Source: Leptolyngbya sp. O-77 | Lineage (GTDB): Bacteria; Cyanobacteriota; Cyanobacteriia; Elainellales; Elainellaceae | Direction: 5' to 3' | Length of the DNA stretch: 64,000 nt | Assembly: GCF_001548395.1 (NCBI RefSeq) | Contig: NZ_AP017367.1 | Coordinates: 1,587,001-1,651,000 of the forward strand | Part shown: positions 34,763-43,785 of the stretch, piece after piece | Layout: the number at the start of each line of letters is the position of its first letter | Numbering within the stretch: the first letter of the stretch is position 1 | Position numbers and translations under genes: made by a program | Notes under the pieces: generated by a model | Seen by the model: the letters and a program-made list of their open reading frames with translations, nothing else | Databases searched by the model: none | Told to the model about the DNA's origin: nothing

Positions 34763-35137
34763 ATGCGACTTTTTGGACTGATTCCCACACCGCCGCCGCT
34801 CCGTCCGAAGTCCAACGTCTACGATTTGAAAGCTCGATTGGACTGGGGCGAGCCTGCGCTGACGATTATCGACGTGCGCGATCGCCCAGAGTTTAACGCT
34901 GCCCATATCGAAGGCGCAGTCTCGATTCCCACGGCTGAGCTGGTGGACACGGCGCTGGTTTATCTGGAGTTGGAGCGCGATCTCTACGTGTATGGCTATA
35001 CCGACGAAGAAACGGCGATTGCCGCTGCCCAGCTCCGCGCTGCTGGGTTCCTCAACGTGTCGGAATTGCGCGGCGGGATGCCCGCATGGAAGGCGGTTGG
35101 TTTTCCGGTAGAAACCGCTAGAGCGATCGCAGCGTAG
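34763..35137 (+). CDS. Rhodanese-like protein lacking the catalytic Cys
   Basis: 124 aa single rhodanese domain from ATG 34763. DVRDRPEFNAAHIEGAVSIP and the C-terminal ELRGGMPAWKAVGFPV are typical. The active-site loop reads YVYGYTDEETA where active enzymes have a Cys at the fifth place (Y-C-x-x-G-x-R); here that residue is Gly 78, so sulfur transfer is not expected. It may instead bind a partner or a small anion. Its 3' end overlaps the convergent glucosidase gene by 20 bp. Confidence 0.9.
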   Translation: MRLFGLIPTPPPLRPKSNVYDLKARLDWGEPALTIIDVRDRPEFNAAHIEGAVSIPTAELVDTALVYLELERDLYVYGYTDEETAIAAAQLRAAGFLNVSELRGGMPAWKAVGFPVETARAIAA

Positions 35138-37559
35138 CAAAATCTGTCATTACGCCGTAGATTCCCCAAATCGCCATTGCCCGCAGGTAGTGGCTGGCGC
35201 GAAACGTTCCCGCTGCCGTAATCGCCTCTGGTGTGCGAAACTGCAAGCCGTTGTCGTAGATCTGACACACGACGGCTTCCGCCAGCCGCAGGGCTTCGTC
35301 CCGCAATCCCGTCTGCCACAAAAACGCCGCCAGCCCAAAGTTGATACCCGTCCACACTTCCAGCGGGTGCGTATCCTTCGGGTTCATGGGCGACCCGTCC
35401 GGCCGCAGCCCGTTGGCTGCACCAAACTTGCCGTCGTGAAACTTCAGGAAACACGCTGCATACACTGTCTTCAGCGCCGACCGGGCACAGTCCTCCGGCA
35501 CTACATCCGGCAGCCCCAGCAGCCGCGCATAAAACTGCCCACACAACTGATCTGCCATTACCACGTCCGAACCACTGCCGCTGTCGATCTGGTAATATTG
35601 CCCGTTCCACAGCGTCGGGTGGAAGATGGCGCGGGATTGGGTGAGCCATTCTTGCCATCGGGTTTCGGGGGAATCTGTGGGAGGGGGAACGTTTGGGTTG
35701 GAGTGCTGACCTCTGCACTTCGCGAGGGCGATCGCCCCTTCCAGTGCCGCAATCCACAGCCCGCCGCAGTAGGCGCTGATGCCCTGCAAACGCCAGTCAT
35801 CGAAGGTTTGGTCGGGTGCGCCGGAGTTTTCGGGAATGCCGTCGTGGTCTAGGTCAAAGGTTTTCAGGTAGTCCAGGGTGGCCACGACGGCGGGCCAGCA
35901 GTCTTCAAGAAACTGCGTATCGGTGCTGCCCGTTAGCACAAAATCTCGATAAACCTGGAGGACAAAATCGGCACCCAGGTCTTTCCAGAGGTTGCAATCC
36001 TGATAGCTGGTGTAGTTGGTCTTTTCCCAGGGGTGTTCGTTGGGTGCGCCGAGGTCGTGGGGCGTGGCTCCGGCTAGCTTGCGGGGAACCAGCGGACTTT
36101 CCGTTCCCTGAGTGGCGTAGTAGCCGATTTTGCGAAGCGTGGGGTCTTCTGCGGGGATGGCGCGGGCAAAGGCTCGCAGCACGGCTTTATCCAGTTCTGG
36201 AAACAGCATCAGCAGCGCAAAGGAGCCGTATAGCCGCACGTCCAGGCTCTCGTACCAGCGGTAGTCCAGGCATTCCACCACGGCAAACTGACCGACCGGA
36301 TCGCGCTCCGTCGCCGCACTCCACAGCGTCGCCCCGTCCGTCAGGGCGTAGAGTTCGTTAAACAGGGCCATTTTGAACCAGTCGGGCAGGTCGCCTCGGT
36401 CGAGGATCGGCTGCTGCCACTGCTGAATCTGCGCTTGCCAGGTACGATACTGTGCCAGCGCAGTGCGGGCGATCGCCCAGGCGTTTTGCCCCGTTGTGCC
36501 AAAGAAATCGGTGTAGCGCCGCAGATAAGTTACGCCCTCGGCAAACTCCGTCACCGGAAAATCCCACGCCAGCGCCATCGGCATCTCCCGCGTTTCGCCC
36601 GGAGCCAGGGTAACCCGGAGGGCGATCGCCGCCGCAATTCTTTCTCCGGCTCTGGCGGGGGTTTCGTCGCACACATTGGGCAGCGAGCCGTCTTTTGAAA
36701 AAGTTGCCCACAGGTCGCTGCCGTCGCCCGTCGGATTCCAGCGGGTGTGATAGAAGACTTCCGCCTGGGAGGTCTGGCCAGCAATCTTGCTCCGTAATAG
36801 CGCGATCGCCCACTGACCCTCCCCCTCGGCGGGCGGCGCTTCCAGCCTTCGCCCCAGCACGCAGCCTGCGGCATCTCCCTCAGTGCGCCACTGGTTAAAG
36901 TTCCCCTCGCTCTCGCCAATGCGGGGCTGATATTCGTAAACCGGGCTGCCATCATCGCGCACCTTCACATCCGGCGACTTTAGCGTGTTGGTAAACCAGC
37001 CCGTCATGTTTTCCCAACTCAGCATTAGGCTCAGCGTGATCGGCGCATCCGTTGGGTTGTGCGCCGTCCACACAAACACCGCCACCGGATAGCTCGGTTC
37101 CTGGTAGTTGTGGGCCCAGATCGGCGAAAACTGTTCGCAGACCAAATTTGCCTGAAGCCCGCCATCATAGGCAAACCAACTGCGCGGATACAGCGCGTGA
37201 TACGTGCCAGGATTTTCGGGCAGCGGCGCGACGGCCGGAGGGCATAGCCCGCGCTCATCTGCTTCCTTTACGAGCGCATAGGCCCAGGTGCCCTCGGCCG
37301 ACTGCTCGAACACGCTGAACTGGCAGGCGGGCATGGATTGAAACCAGTGTTCGCCGCCGTCGATATGCCACAGGTTAAAGTCGCCCCGGGGCGATCGCCC
37401 AATGCAACCCGCCCCAAAGCCCCCCAGCGGCATCCCGTGCCAGGGGCCGTCGTCCAGGTTGCTGGCATAGCGGACGGTGTAGGGCTTGTCCCAGCCTTGC
37501 CCGATGGGGCGCGTCCAGGCGGCGGTGGGGATAGTTGGGGAACCGGGGAAATTTTTCAT
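35118..37559 (-). CDS. GH116 family glucosidase (glucosylceramidase/DUF608 type)
   Basis: 813 aa glycoside hydrolase of family GH116, relatives of GBA2 and bacterial TxGH116 beta-glucosidase. N-terminal beta-sandwich begins GMPLGGFGAGCIGRSPRGDF; C-terminal (alpha/alpha)6 barrel contains ECLDYRWYESLDVRLYGS, near where the nucleophile Glu lies in family members, and PDQTFDDW, whose Asp is the probable acid/base. No signal peptide, so probably cytosolic. Start ATG 37559. Natural substrate in cyanobacteria is not known; beta-glucosides or xylosides are likely. Ends overlapping the rhodanese gene tail-to-tail. Confidence 0.9.
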   Translation of the reverse strand: MKNFPGSPTIPTAAWTRPIGQGWDKPYTVRYASNLDDGPWHGMPLGGFGAGCIGRSPRGDFNLWHIDGGEHWFQSMPACQFSVFEQSAEGTWAYALVKEADERGLCPPAVAPLPENPGTYHALYPRSWFAYDGGLQANLVCEQFSPIWAHNYQEPSYPVAVFVWTAHNPTDAPITLSLMLSWENMTGWFTNTLKSPDVKVRDDGSPVYEYQPRIGESEGNFNQWRTEGDAAGCVLGRRLEAPPAEGEGQWAIALLRSKIAGQTSQAEVFYHTRWNPTGDGSDLWATFSKDGSLPNVCDETPARAGERIAAAIALRVTLAPGETREMPMALAWDFPVTEFAEGVTYLRRYTDFFGTTGQNAWAIARTALAQYRTWQAQIQQWQQPILDRGDLPDWFKMALFNELYALTDGATLWSAATERDPVGQFAVVECLDYRWYESLDVRLYGSFALLMLFPELDKAVLRAFARAIPAEDPTLRKIGYYATQGTESPLVPRKLAGATPHDLGAPNEHPWEKTNYTSYQDCNLWKDLGADFVLQVYRDFVLTGSTDTQFLEDCWPAVVATLDYLKTFDLDHDGIPENSGAPDQTFDDWRLQGISAYCGGLWIAALEGAIALAKCRGQHSNPNVPPPTDSPETRWQEWLTQSRAIFHPTLWNGQYYQIDSGSGSDVVMADQLCGQFYARLLGLPDVVPEDCARSALKTVYAACFLKFHDGKFGAANGLRPDGSPMNPKDTHPLEVWTGINFGLAAFLWQTGLRDEALRLAEAVVCQIYDNGLQFRTPEAITAAGTFRASHYLRAMAIWGIYGVMTDFATLRSL

Positions 37560-37579
37560 TTCCCGATTCTACACCTGCG

Positions 37580-37654
37580 GTCAGGGCGATTGTGGTCAGG
37601 GCGATTGGGGTCAGGGCGATTGGGGTCAGGGCGATTGGGGTCAGGGCGATCGCC
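37580..37654. repeat. Five 15-bp direct repeats ending at a HIP1 site
   Basis: Five head-to-tail copies of GTCAGGGCGATTGGG (first copy ending TGTG). The fifth turns into GTCAGGGCGATCGCC, so a HIP1 palindrome terminates the array. Sits just upstream of both divergent genes (GH116 on minus, lipid kinase on plus), in the presumed promoter region. Confidence 0.93.
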
Positions 37655-37740
37655 CTTAATTCTGCAAGTCCCTGCACCTTTGGGCGATCGCTCCGACTTC
37701 GCTATCCTGTAAGCAGCATCCCGCAACCTCCAGCCCTCCC

Positions 37741-38613
37741 ATGAGCAAACGTGCCCTCATCTTTGTGAATCGCAATGCCCGCAGCGGGAAGAAGCGCCTG
37801 GCTCAAGCGGTTGACATCTTGGATGAACTAGAGTTTGAGTTGGTGCTGGTGCCCTCCAAACGATCGGGCGAACTCGTAGATCTGATCCGCAAGCACCGAG
37901 ATGAGTTGGATTTGGTGATTATTGGCGGCGGCGATGGCACCCTCAATCGAGTGGTTGATGTGTTGGTGGAGACTCAGTTGCCGCTGGGAATTTTGCCGCT
38001 AGGTACGGCGAATGACCTGGCGCGTACCCTCGGACTACCGCAAAGTGTCCCAGATGCCTGTCGCGCGATCGCCCAGGGCAAGCGTCGCTCTATCGACCTT
38101 GGTTGGGTCAATGGCAAGTATTTCTTCAATGTTGCCAGCCTTGGCCTCAGCGTCAAAATTACCCGTCGCCTCTCCCAGGGCATGAAGCAGCGCTGGGGCA
38201 TATTGGCCTATGCCATTTCCGCTGTTCAAGCCCTCACCCAACTGCACCCCTTCCGAGCCGAGATCCGGGTGGATGGGGAGACAATCGCCGTCAAAACGCT
38301 CCAAATCGCAGTCGGCAATGGTCGCTACTACGGCGGAGGGATGGCGATCGCTGAGGATGCGGCGATCGATGACCAGCGACTCGACCTCTACAGCCTGGAG
38401 GTGAAGCACCTGTGGCAGTTCATTCCCCTGCTCTGGAAGATGCGCCGGGGCCAGCAGACCAGCCTTCCCTGGGTGCGCGGTTTGCATGGTCAGGAAATTG
38501 AAATTTACACCCGCGAACCCCACGCGATTAACACTGATGGCGAGATCACCACAGCAACCCCCGCCACCTTTCGTGTCATCCCCCAAGCACTCACCGTTCT
38601 GGTGGCAGATTAG
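37741..38613 (+). CDS. YegS/diacylglycerol-kinase-family lipid kinase
   Basis: 290 aa lipid kinase of the DAGK catalytic domain family. The nucleotide-binding GGGDGT is at residues 62-67, followed by PLGILPLGTANDLARTLGLP, the family's second signature. The C-terminal half is the beta-rich YegS-like domain with QIAVGNGRYYGGGM and NTDGE. Phosphorylates diacylglycerol, phosphatidylglycerol or a related lipid at the membrane; the specific lipid is unknown. Start ATG 37741. Confidence 0.92.
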   Translation: MSKRALIFVNRNARSGKKRLAQAVDILDELEFELVLVPSKRSGELVDLIRKHRDELDLVIIGGGDGTLNRVVDVLVETQLPLGILPLGTANDLARTLGLPQSVPDACRAIAQGKRRSIDLGWVNGKYFFNVASLGLSVKITRRLSQGMKQRWGILAYAISAVQALTQLHPFRAEIRVDGETIAVKTLQIAVGNGRYYGGGMAIAEDAAIDDQRLDLYSLEVKHLWQFIPLLWKMRRGQQTSLPWVRGLHGQEIEIYTREPHAINTDGEITTATPATFRVIPQALTVLVAD

Positions 38614-38827
38614 GGACTGCTTCAAGAGTGAGAGGCAGATTAACTGACAAATCCCTTCTCGTTGCGATCAAGCCTTTGCAAGAGTAGTGCCCAGATTCGC
38701 AATGAATTCACCACCAGCATCCTAATCTCCCTGCCGCAGCCCCAACGAGTATGAGTACACTGAGATCATCGCAGTCGAGGGGTAGACTGGCATGGGTCAA
38801 CGTTGCCCTGCAAAGGAGCCTTAGCCA

Positions 38828-39523
38828 ATGGTGAATACCTTACCCGCACCGCAAAACCTGGTCACCGATGCGTGGGTCAAAGCGAGTTGGGAGACGTTTC
38901 TGGCGCTGGGCGATCGCCCTGAACTAGAACAAGCCCGGTTCTATTACGACGCTGACTCGATGAGGATTGAGACGATGCCGATTGGGGCTGGACACGGACG
39001 AGATAATAGCCTGCTGGCCCAAACGGTCAGTCTCTACGGCACGGTCAAAAATATTCGGATTGTCGGTTTGACCAATGGCAGTTTTCGCAAACCAGGCGTG
39101 CGCGAGTGTCAGCCTGACCTGGCGTATTACATTGGTGCCGCGTTCCGCATTCCACCCAAATCTTCTCAGCCCATTGATGTCAACGAGTTTGGCGCGCCGC
39201 AGTTGGTGATTGAAGTGGCCTCTACAACCCTCAGCGATGACCTCGGACGCAAGCGCCTGCTCTACGAGCGGCTGGGGGTGCAGGAATACTGGGTGGTGGA
39301 TGTGGAGCAGGGTGAGGTGATCGCCTTTGCAGTGGCGGATGGGGGCAGTCGGCAAATCCGCGAGTCGGAGGTGCTGCCAGGACTGGCGATCGCCCTTGTG
39401 GAAGAAGTCCTCCAGCGCAGCCAGACGGAAGAAGACGGCGAGATTAACCGCTGGCTGCTCCAGGTGTTTCATAGCCAACCGCAGCAGGCAAGCCAAGCGA
39501 GTGAAGAACAAGCAAAAGAATGA
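38828..39523 (+). CDS. Uma2 family (DUF820) putative endonuclease
   Basis: 231 aa member of the Uma2/DUF820 group, hugely expanded in cyanobacteria, with a PD-(D/E)XK-like fold. Motif residues: Asp in ECQPDLAYYIG, Glu in LVIEVAST, Lys in DDLGRKRLLYERLGV, then EYWVVD. Start ATG 38828 with AAGGAG nine bases upstream. C-terminal tail is Gln/Glu-rich. Role is unknown; the family is sometimes linked to mobile DNA. Confidence 0.9.
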   Translation: MVNTLPAPQNLVTDAWVKASWETFLALGDRPELEQARFYYDADSMRIETMPIGAGHGRDNSLLAQTVSLYGTVKNIRIVGLTNGSFRKPGVRECQPDLAYYIGAAFRIPPKSSQPIDVNEFGAPQLVIEVASTTLSDDLGRKRLLYERLGVQEYWVVDVEQGEVIAFAVADGGSRQIRESEVLPGLAIALVEEVLQRSQTEEDGEINRWLLQVFHSQPQQASQASEEQAKE

Positions 39524-39621
39524 CAAGACTGATGGCTGATGTACAAGAGGCGCGGGTTGGGTGGGGATGGCTCAACTACACCCGGAGGCAAGGTTGACCA
39601 TGACGACCACACCCACAACCC

Positions 39622-39720
39622 CAACCCCTCTCCCAGCGCGGGAGAGGGGCTTCTAGCCCAGTGCCCGTCTCTGGCTCCCCTTCGCCCCATTTGGGAGAAG
39701 AGGCTGGGGATGAGGGAAAG
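39622..39720. repeat. Dispersed hairpin repeat with CCCCTCTCCC stem
   Basis: CCCCTCTCCC (39625-39634) pairs perfectly with GGGAGAGGGG (39640-39649) over AGCGC. A second weaker pairing follows around CTCCCCTTCGCCCCATTTGG. This type of hairpin repeat is common between genes in many cyanobacteria. It lies between the convergent Uma2 and RTX genes and may serve as a terminator. Confidence 0.75.
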
Positions 39721-39740
39721 GACTGTCCGACCGGATGCCG

Positions 39741-41816
39741 CTATACAAACTGAAACGAGCTGCTGTTGAGGTTGAGCCTGCTGCCGCCCTGCACGACGGC
39801 GATTAGCTCATCGGTTTTGCCCGTTTCCAAAAAGATCGCCGTGCCCTTGCCCGTGGGCGATGCGCCCAGGCGATAGTCCGACGCTTTGCCGTGGAGTTGG
39901 ATGGCGTCTTGCTTGCGGTTAAAGTCTTTGATCAGCGCGTAGTCCTGGAGTCCGGCGCGGCTGCGATTGCCGTCGTTGTAATAGACCCGTTGGCGATCGC
40001 CCAGCACGAACAGATCGCGTCCGCCACCGCCCGTGAGTTGGTCGATTTCATTACGTCCTGGCGTGCGGGTGTTGGGATTCACACCGATTAGAATGTCGTG
40101 CCCGCCGCGTGCATTGATGCGGTCATTGCCTCGCAGCCCCACCAGCATCTCGCCTGCATTCGTTCCGGTGAGCGTATCTTTGCGGTTGCTGCCGCGCAGG
40201 GTTCGCAGGCCTGGCACGGGTGGCAGAGACGGATCATCGACCGACGGCAATCCCGGCTGGGGGACGGGGCGGTTGCCACCGGGCGGCCGGGTGTTGGGGC
40301 GATCGCCACCCGGTGGGGTGCCGCCTGGCGGATTCCCCGGTTCGCCGCCCATTGGCTGGTCGTCATCGAGAATCGTCACCGTTGTTTGCGTGTTGCCGCG
40401 CAGGAGGCTGCGACCGCCAGCCACCTCCACCAATCGCAGTTCCAGCGTTTCATCACCTTCCACCAGCCCGTCTTGCACAATTGGAATCTGAATCGTTTTG
40501 TGAGATTCGCCGGGGCGAAAGTTGACAAACTCAGCATTGGGCAGCCTGTAGTCCTGTCCGTTGGTTGCTGTGCCGCCCGCCACCTCCAGCACCACGCTAG
40601 AGGCAACCTGCAAGTTGCCCGTGCGGGTGATAGTGACTTCTGCGCCCACCGGAGCACCATCTTCCCCAATTGTGTAAATCGGCTGACCAAAAGACACCTC
40701 CGCCGCCACCTCAAACCGCTGAGCATAGATGTTGTACTTGTTCGTATCTTTCGACTCGCCCTGCCAGGTGACGACAAAATCGCCATCCGGCTGCATGGCA
40801 ACCGTGGGGAAGGATTGATTCCCCTCAGTGGTGGAATTGACCAGGAGAACGTCGCTGAGGGGCGTGCCGTCGGCACTAAAGCGGCGAACGTAAATCTCAG
40901 CCGTCGATTCATCGTCTCCTTCTAGCCAGGTCACCACAAAGTTTCCGGCTGCATCCATATCTAGGCTGGGCAGGTTAGCTTGCGGGGTGGAGCTGACTGA
41001 AATTTCGTCGCTGAGTGGGCGACCCGCTGCGTTGAACCGCCGCGCCACGATGCCTTTGACCCCGCAATCCCACACGACGACGAAGTTACCCGCCGCATCC
41101 ATACTGATGGTTGCTTGATCTTGCTGTCCTACAGTCGTTTGGTTGACTGGAATTTCTGCACTGAGCGCCTGCCCTGCTGCATTAAACCGACGGGCATATA
41201 CGCCATAGTTGCTGCCGTCTTGCTCAAAGCTAGACCAGGTGATTACAAAATTGCCTGCTTTGTCCACAGCGATCGCTGGATTGAACTGATCCTTTTGCGT
41301 CGTGACATTCACCAGAAATTCAGTGCGGGCAGGCGTTCCGTCAGCGTTAAACAGGCGGGCATAGATCCCAGTTCCACTGCCATCCTGACCGTTGCTAACC
41401 CAGGCGACGACGTAGCTGCTGTCGGGTCGGATGGCGATCGCCGCATCATCTTGTGTGCCGGAGCGTTCTACAGCAAAGAAGCCGGGCGGGCGTTCACCAG
41501 CTACCCCAATCTGAGACACCAAAATATCCGCACTATTGGTCTTTTGATTTTGGAAGGTTTGGGCGATCGCAATCTGTCCATCGGGTCTGAGGACAATTGC
41601 AGGCTGCTCGGCATAATCAAATACAGAAAGCGGGTTGCCCAACGGTGTGCCATCCTTCTGAAATCGACGGGCATGAACACTTTTACGATTGTTCAAGAAT
41701 TCTTCCCAAGCGATCGTAAAGTTGCCGTCACGGTCAACATCTACAACTGGTGAAAACTGGTTGCTGACCGAGTTTGGCGCAATGCGTAACTCTTCTCCAG
41801 CTTTGATCACTGACAT
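39741..41816 (-). CDS. Calx-beta and RTX-type calcium-binding secreted protein
   Basis: 691 aa, no classical signal peptide, consistent with type I secretion. Residues 1 to about 370 are repeats of the kind AVDKAGNFVITWSSFEQDGS…YARRFNAAG, probably a beta-propeller. A Calx-beta domain follows (about 373-495: ITRTGNLQVASSVVLEVAGG, then VEGDETLELRL). Next is a Gly/Pro-rich linker, then hemolysin-type Ca-binding repeats near 550-600 (GLRGNDRINARGGHDILIG and LTGGGGRDLFVLG) and a C-terminal domain with ALIKDFNRKQDAIQL. Such proteins are exported to the cell surface or medium. Start ATG 41816. Confidence 0.88.
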   Translation of the reverse strand: MSVIKAGEELRIAPNSVSNQFSPVVDVDRDGNFTIAWEEFLNNRKSVHARRFQKDGTPLGNPLSVFDYAEQPAIVLRPDGQIAIAQTFQNQKTNSADILVSQIGVAGERPPGFFAVERSGTQDDAAIAIRPDSSYVVAWVSNGQDGSGTGIYARLFNADGTPARTEFLVNVTTQKDQFNPAIAVDKAGNFVITWSSFEQDGSNYGVYARRFNAAGQALSAEIPVNQTTVGQQDQATISMDAAGNFVVVWDCGVKGIVARRFNAAGRPLSDEISVSSTPQANLPSLDMDAAGNFVVTWLEGDDESTAEIYVRRFSADGTPLSDVLLVNSTTEGNQSFPTVAMQPDGDFVVTWQGESKDTNKYNIYAQRFEVAAEVSFGQPIYTIGEDGAPVGAEVTITRTGNLQVASSVVLEVAGGTATNGQDYRLPNAEFVNFRPGESHKTIQIPIVQDGLVEGDETLELRLVEVAGGRSLLRGNTQTTVTILDDDQPMGGEPGNPPGGTPPGGDRPNTRPPGGNRPVPQPGLPSVDDPSLPPVPGLRTLRGSNRKDTLTGTNAGEMLVGLRGNDRINARGGHDILIGVNPNTRTPGRNEIDQLTGGGGRDLFVLGDRQRVYYNDGNRSRAGLQDYALIKDFNRKQDAIQLHGKASDYRLGASPTGKGTAIFLETGKTDELIAVVQGGSRLNLNSSSFQFV

Positions 41817-41929
41817 ACTGCTTACTCCTAAAAACGCAGGTCAAATGCGGTAAAAACGGTAAAAATTTGAAAAAATAGGATACTGGGCTGCATCGATTCA
41901 TCTGTTTCCGATTCGTGCAGCCCTGTGGT

Positions 41930-42214
41930 TTACCGATCTAGCGACTGATGGTGCCGATCGAGCCAGGCATACAAGCCGTCTTCTGTTTTGAAGCAGTACC
42001 AGTTCCGAGTGGCAGGATCATAAACTTCCCAATATTCATCACCACACTTGAGCTTGACGTGGCGCACCCTCAGTTCATTTGATCCTTTGAGTAGCTGAAC
42101 AAGAGCGTTCCAGGCTGAATTCATCATTCCTTTCATAGAGCCTTTCCCTTTAGCATTCTTGACTGCGTGCAGCATGGCGGACTGAGACTTGAGATTGACC
42201 ATGTAGAGTTTCAT
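41930..42214 (-). CDS. Unrecognised small basic protein
   Basis: 94 aa from ATG 42214, fixed by a strong GGAGG about 9 bases upstream; the longer frame to 42352 lacks such a site. Rich in Lys in the first half (KNAKGKGSMKGMMNSAWNAL) and aromatic in the second (GDEYWEVYDPATRNWYCFK, then LYAWLD). No membrane segment or signal peptide, and I recognise no family. It lies between the RTX protein and a GNAT acetyltransferase, all on the minus strand. A real gene by RBS and composition; function unknown. Confidence 0.7.
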   Translation of the reverse strand: MKLYMVNLKSQSAMLHAVKNAKGKGSMKGMMNSAWNALVQLLKGSNELRVRHVKLKCGDEYWEVYDPATRNWYCFKTEDGLYAWLDRHHQSLDR

Positions 42215-42401
42215 AGTGAAAGCCTCCTTCTGAAGGTGAAATAGGGATAAAACAGGCAGCACATATCGTTGTGTAGCGGCAAAAAAAGACAATGATCCTC
42301 TGTGCGCCTGCTGAGTGCTGGCGCGAAATCCTGGCTGCGCGGAATGTTGCAAATTTTAGATTCAGCCGGAGCAGACGCATTGCTGCCCCCGCCGACTTGT
42401 C

Positions 42402-42992
42402 TTAGGTAGTCAATCGGGCCATCATCAGCACGTCGGCATATCGGCCCGCCCGAAAGCCGTAGTCCTTCATCACGCCCTCCGGCACGAAACCAAACTTTTT
42501 GTAGAGGGCGATCGCCGCTTCATTGTCGGTATAGACGACCAGCTCCAGCCGATGCAGGTTTAGCACCTGGTCTGCCAGATCAACCGTCGCCTGCATTAAC
42601 GCTGTGCCAATGCCCTGTCCTTGAAAGTTGGGATGCACAGCCACCGCGCCCAGATGTCCTACATGGCGCAGACGCGGATGCGGGCTGACATCCAGCCCCA
42701 GCGTGCCCGCCACGCAAAAATTGCTAATGGCAACCAGGGTAGAGTGCCCCTCTGCTGGGTGCATCACCCGTTGATACATGGCATCGCTCGTCACGTAGGG
42801 CAGTTCGTTGGTATGAGCCACAATTTCAGGAAGGGTCAGGAGCTGGTGTAGCTCACTCACGTCTTCTATCTGGGCGTGGCGAATCGTGACTGCGCTGGCT
42901 GCTGGGCGGGCGGGCTGCTGAGCGGGAAAGTAGGAGGAAATCTCTGAGGGAGCGATCGCCCGAAAGGAATTTGATTTGGGCTGAGTAATCAT
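42402..42992 (-). CDS. GNAT family N-acetyltransferase
   Basis: 196 aa acetyltransferase. The acetyl-CoA loop is GHLGAVAVHPNFQGQGIGTALM (Q/R-x-x-G-x-G/A as QGQGIG), followed by LVVYTDNEAAIALYKKFGF and EGVMKDYGFRAGRYADVLMM. The first 35 residues are a poorly conserved extension. Start ATG 42992, with no strong RBS. Resembles the YhhY/phosphinothricin-acetyltransferase-like group. Substrate unknown, perhaps an amino acid or antimetabolite. Confidence 0.9.
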   Translation of the reverse strand: MITQPKSNSFRAIAPSEISSYFPAQQPARPAASAVTIRHAQIEDVSELHQLLTLPEIVAHTNELPYVTSDAMYQRVMHPAEGHSTLVAISNFCVAGTLGLDVSPHPRLRHVGHLGAVAVHPNFQGQGIGTALMQATVDLADQVLNLHRLELVVYTDNEAAIALYKKFGFVPEGVMKDYGFRAGRYADVLMMARLTT

Positions 42993-43050
42993 GATTGTTT
43001 CTATGGTTAAGTATTTAGGATTGATGGTGAGTATGAAGTCGCGGTGGGCG

Positions 43051-43093
43051 GCTTGTGAACGTTCCCAACCATCAAGCAGAAACGTTCACAAGC
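43051..43093. repeat. Perfect 13-bp inverted repeat GCTTGTGAACGTT
   Basis: GCTTGTGAACGTT (43051-43063) and AACGTTCACAAGC (43081-43093) are perfect inverses with a 17-nt loop; TTTTT follows on the plus strand. It lies between the GNAT start and the end of the DUF4278 gene, so it could be the 3' hairpin of the latter or an operator for the former. The internal GAACGTTC-like half sites are suggestive of protein binding but unassigned. Confidence 0.75.
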
Positions 43094-43210
43094 TTTTTGA
43101 AGTTGAACAATTGCCAGAAATTTGGCATTCATAAATGGTGTGAGCTGATTAAAGCTCAATGCGAAATTATGCAGAAACTATGCAGAAACCATGTGAGAAC
43201 TATGCAGGTT

Positions 43211-43432
43211 TTACAAAACAGTTGAAAACTGCTGGATATAAGAATTTCCCAAAAATCGAAGAACCACAGGCTGGGAATATTCCGGTGCTAGTTCGACCGC
43301 ATGAGCCACTGGAATAGCGTAGGAAATTCCTCGATATCGAGCCAATTTCATCTCGGTGCTGCTTGCACTTGCCACGCTAGAAAGTGGGACATCAATCTGG
43401 CTATAAGATAGTCCACGATAGATCAGTTGCAT
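43211..43432 (-). CDS. DUF4278-like small protein
   Basis: 73 aa. The motif YRG-[LI]-SY occurs twice (LIYRGLSYSQ at the N-terminus and ARYRGISYAIP in the middle), as in DUF4278 proteins, which are small, cyanobacterial and often stress- or light-induced. RBS AGGAG lies 8-12 bases before ATG 43432. No membrane segment. Function unknown. It is the first of a loosely spaced minus-strand series that continues with GNAT, the 94-aa protein and the RTX protein. Confidence 0.78.
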   Translation of the reverse strand: MQLIYRGLSYSQIDVPLSSVASASSTEMKLARYRGISYAIPVAHAVELAPEYSQPVVLRFLGNSYIQQFSTVL

Positions 43433-43785
43433 GATAGAAAATCTCCTGAAGATTCAAGATTACAGGGTCAAAATTGCAGCGAGTCACGGTCGATTATCAG
43501 AAGAATATTCCCAGTGATTTGGAGCTGTAGAATTAGCTTTTTAGAGCCAGTTCTATGAAGCCGTTCCTGTGAAAATTGCCTCTGATGTCTCTAACGATAG
43601 GGGTAAGTTTTGAGCCTGTCTTTACAGAAAAGTATGGACTCAGGTATGGAGTTCCCAAACCCAAAAGTATGGTGCAGGACATCCTGCTGTGCCCCAAAAG
43701 CCTCCCACTGGAGGGCAATCCCCGCTAAAATCAATTAGTTGTGATAGAAAATAGCACCGGGTATCGTTCCTGAAATATCAGTTCC
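43433..43785. other. Intergenic region upstream of STAND gene
   Basis: 353 bp between the divergent DUF4278 and STAND genes. A 61-codon minus-strand frame (43533-43718) has no recognisable domain and no RBS and is not called. Promoters for both directions must lie here; GCTAAAAT near 43724 is a possible -10 for the STAND gene. Confidence 0.5.

Noticed and set aside
37580..37654. CRISPR-like array
   Set aside because: Units are contiguous 15-mers without spacers and no cas genes are present.
43533..43718. 61-codon minus-strand frame before the STAND gene
   Set aside because: No RBS or family resemblance; probably chance.
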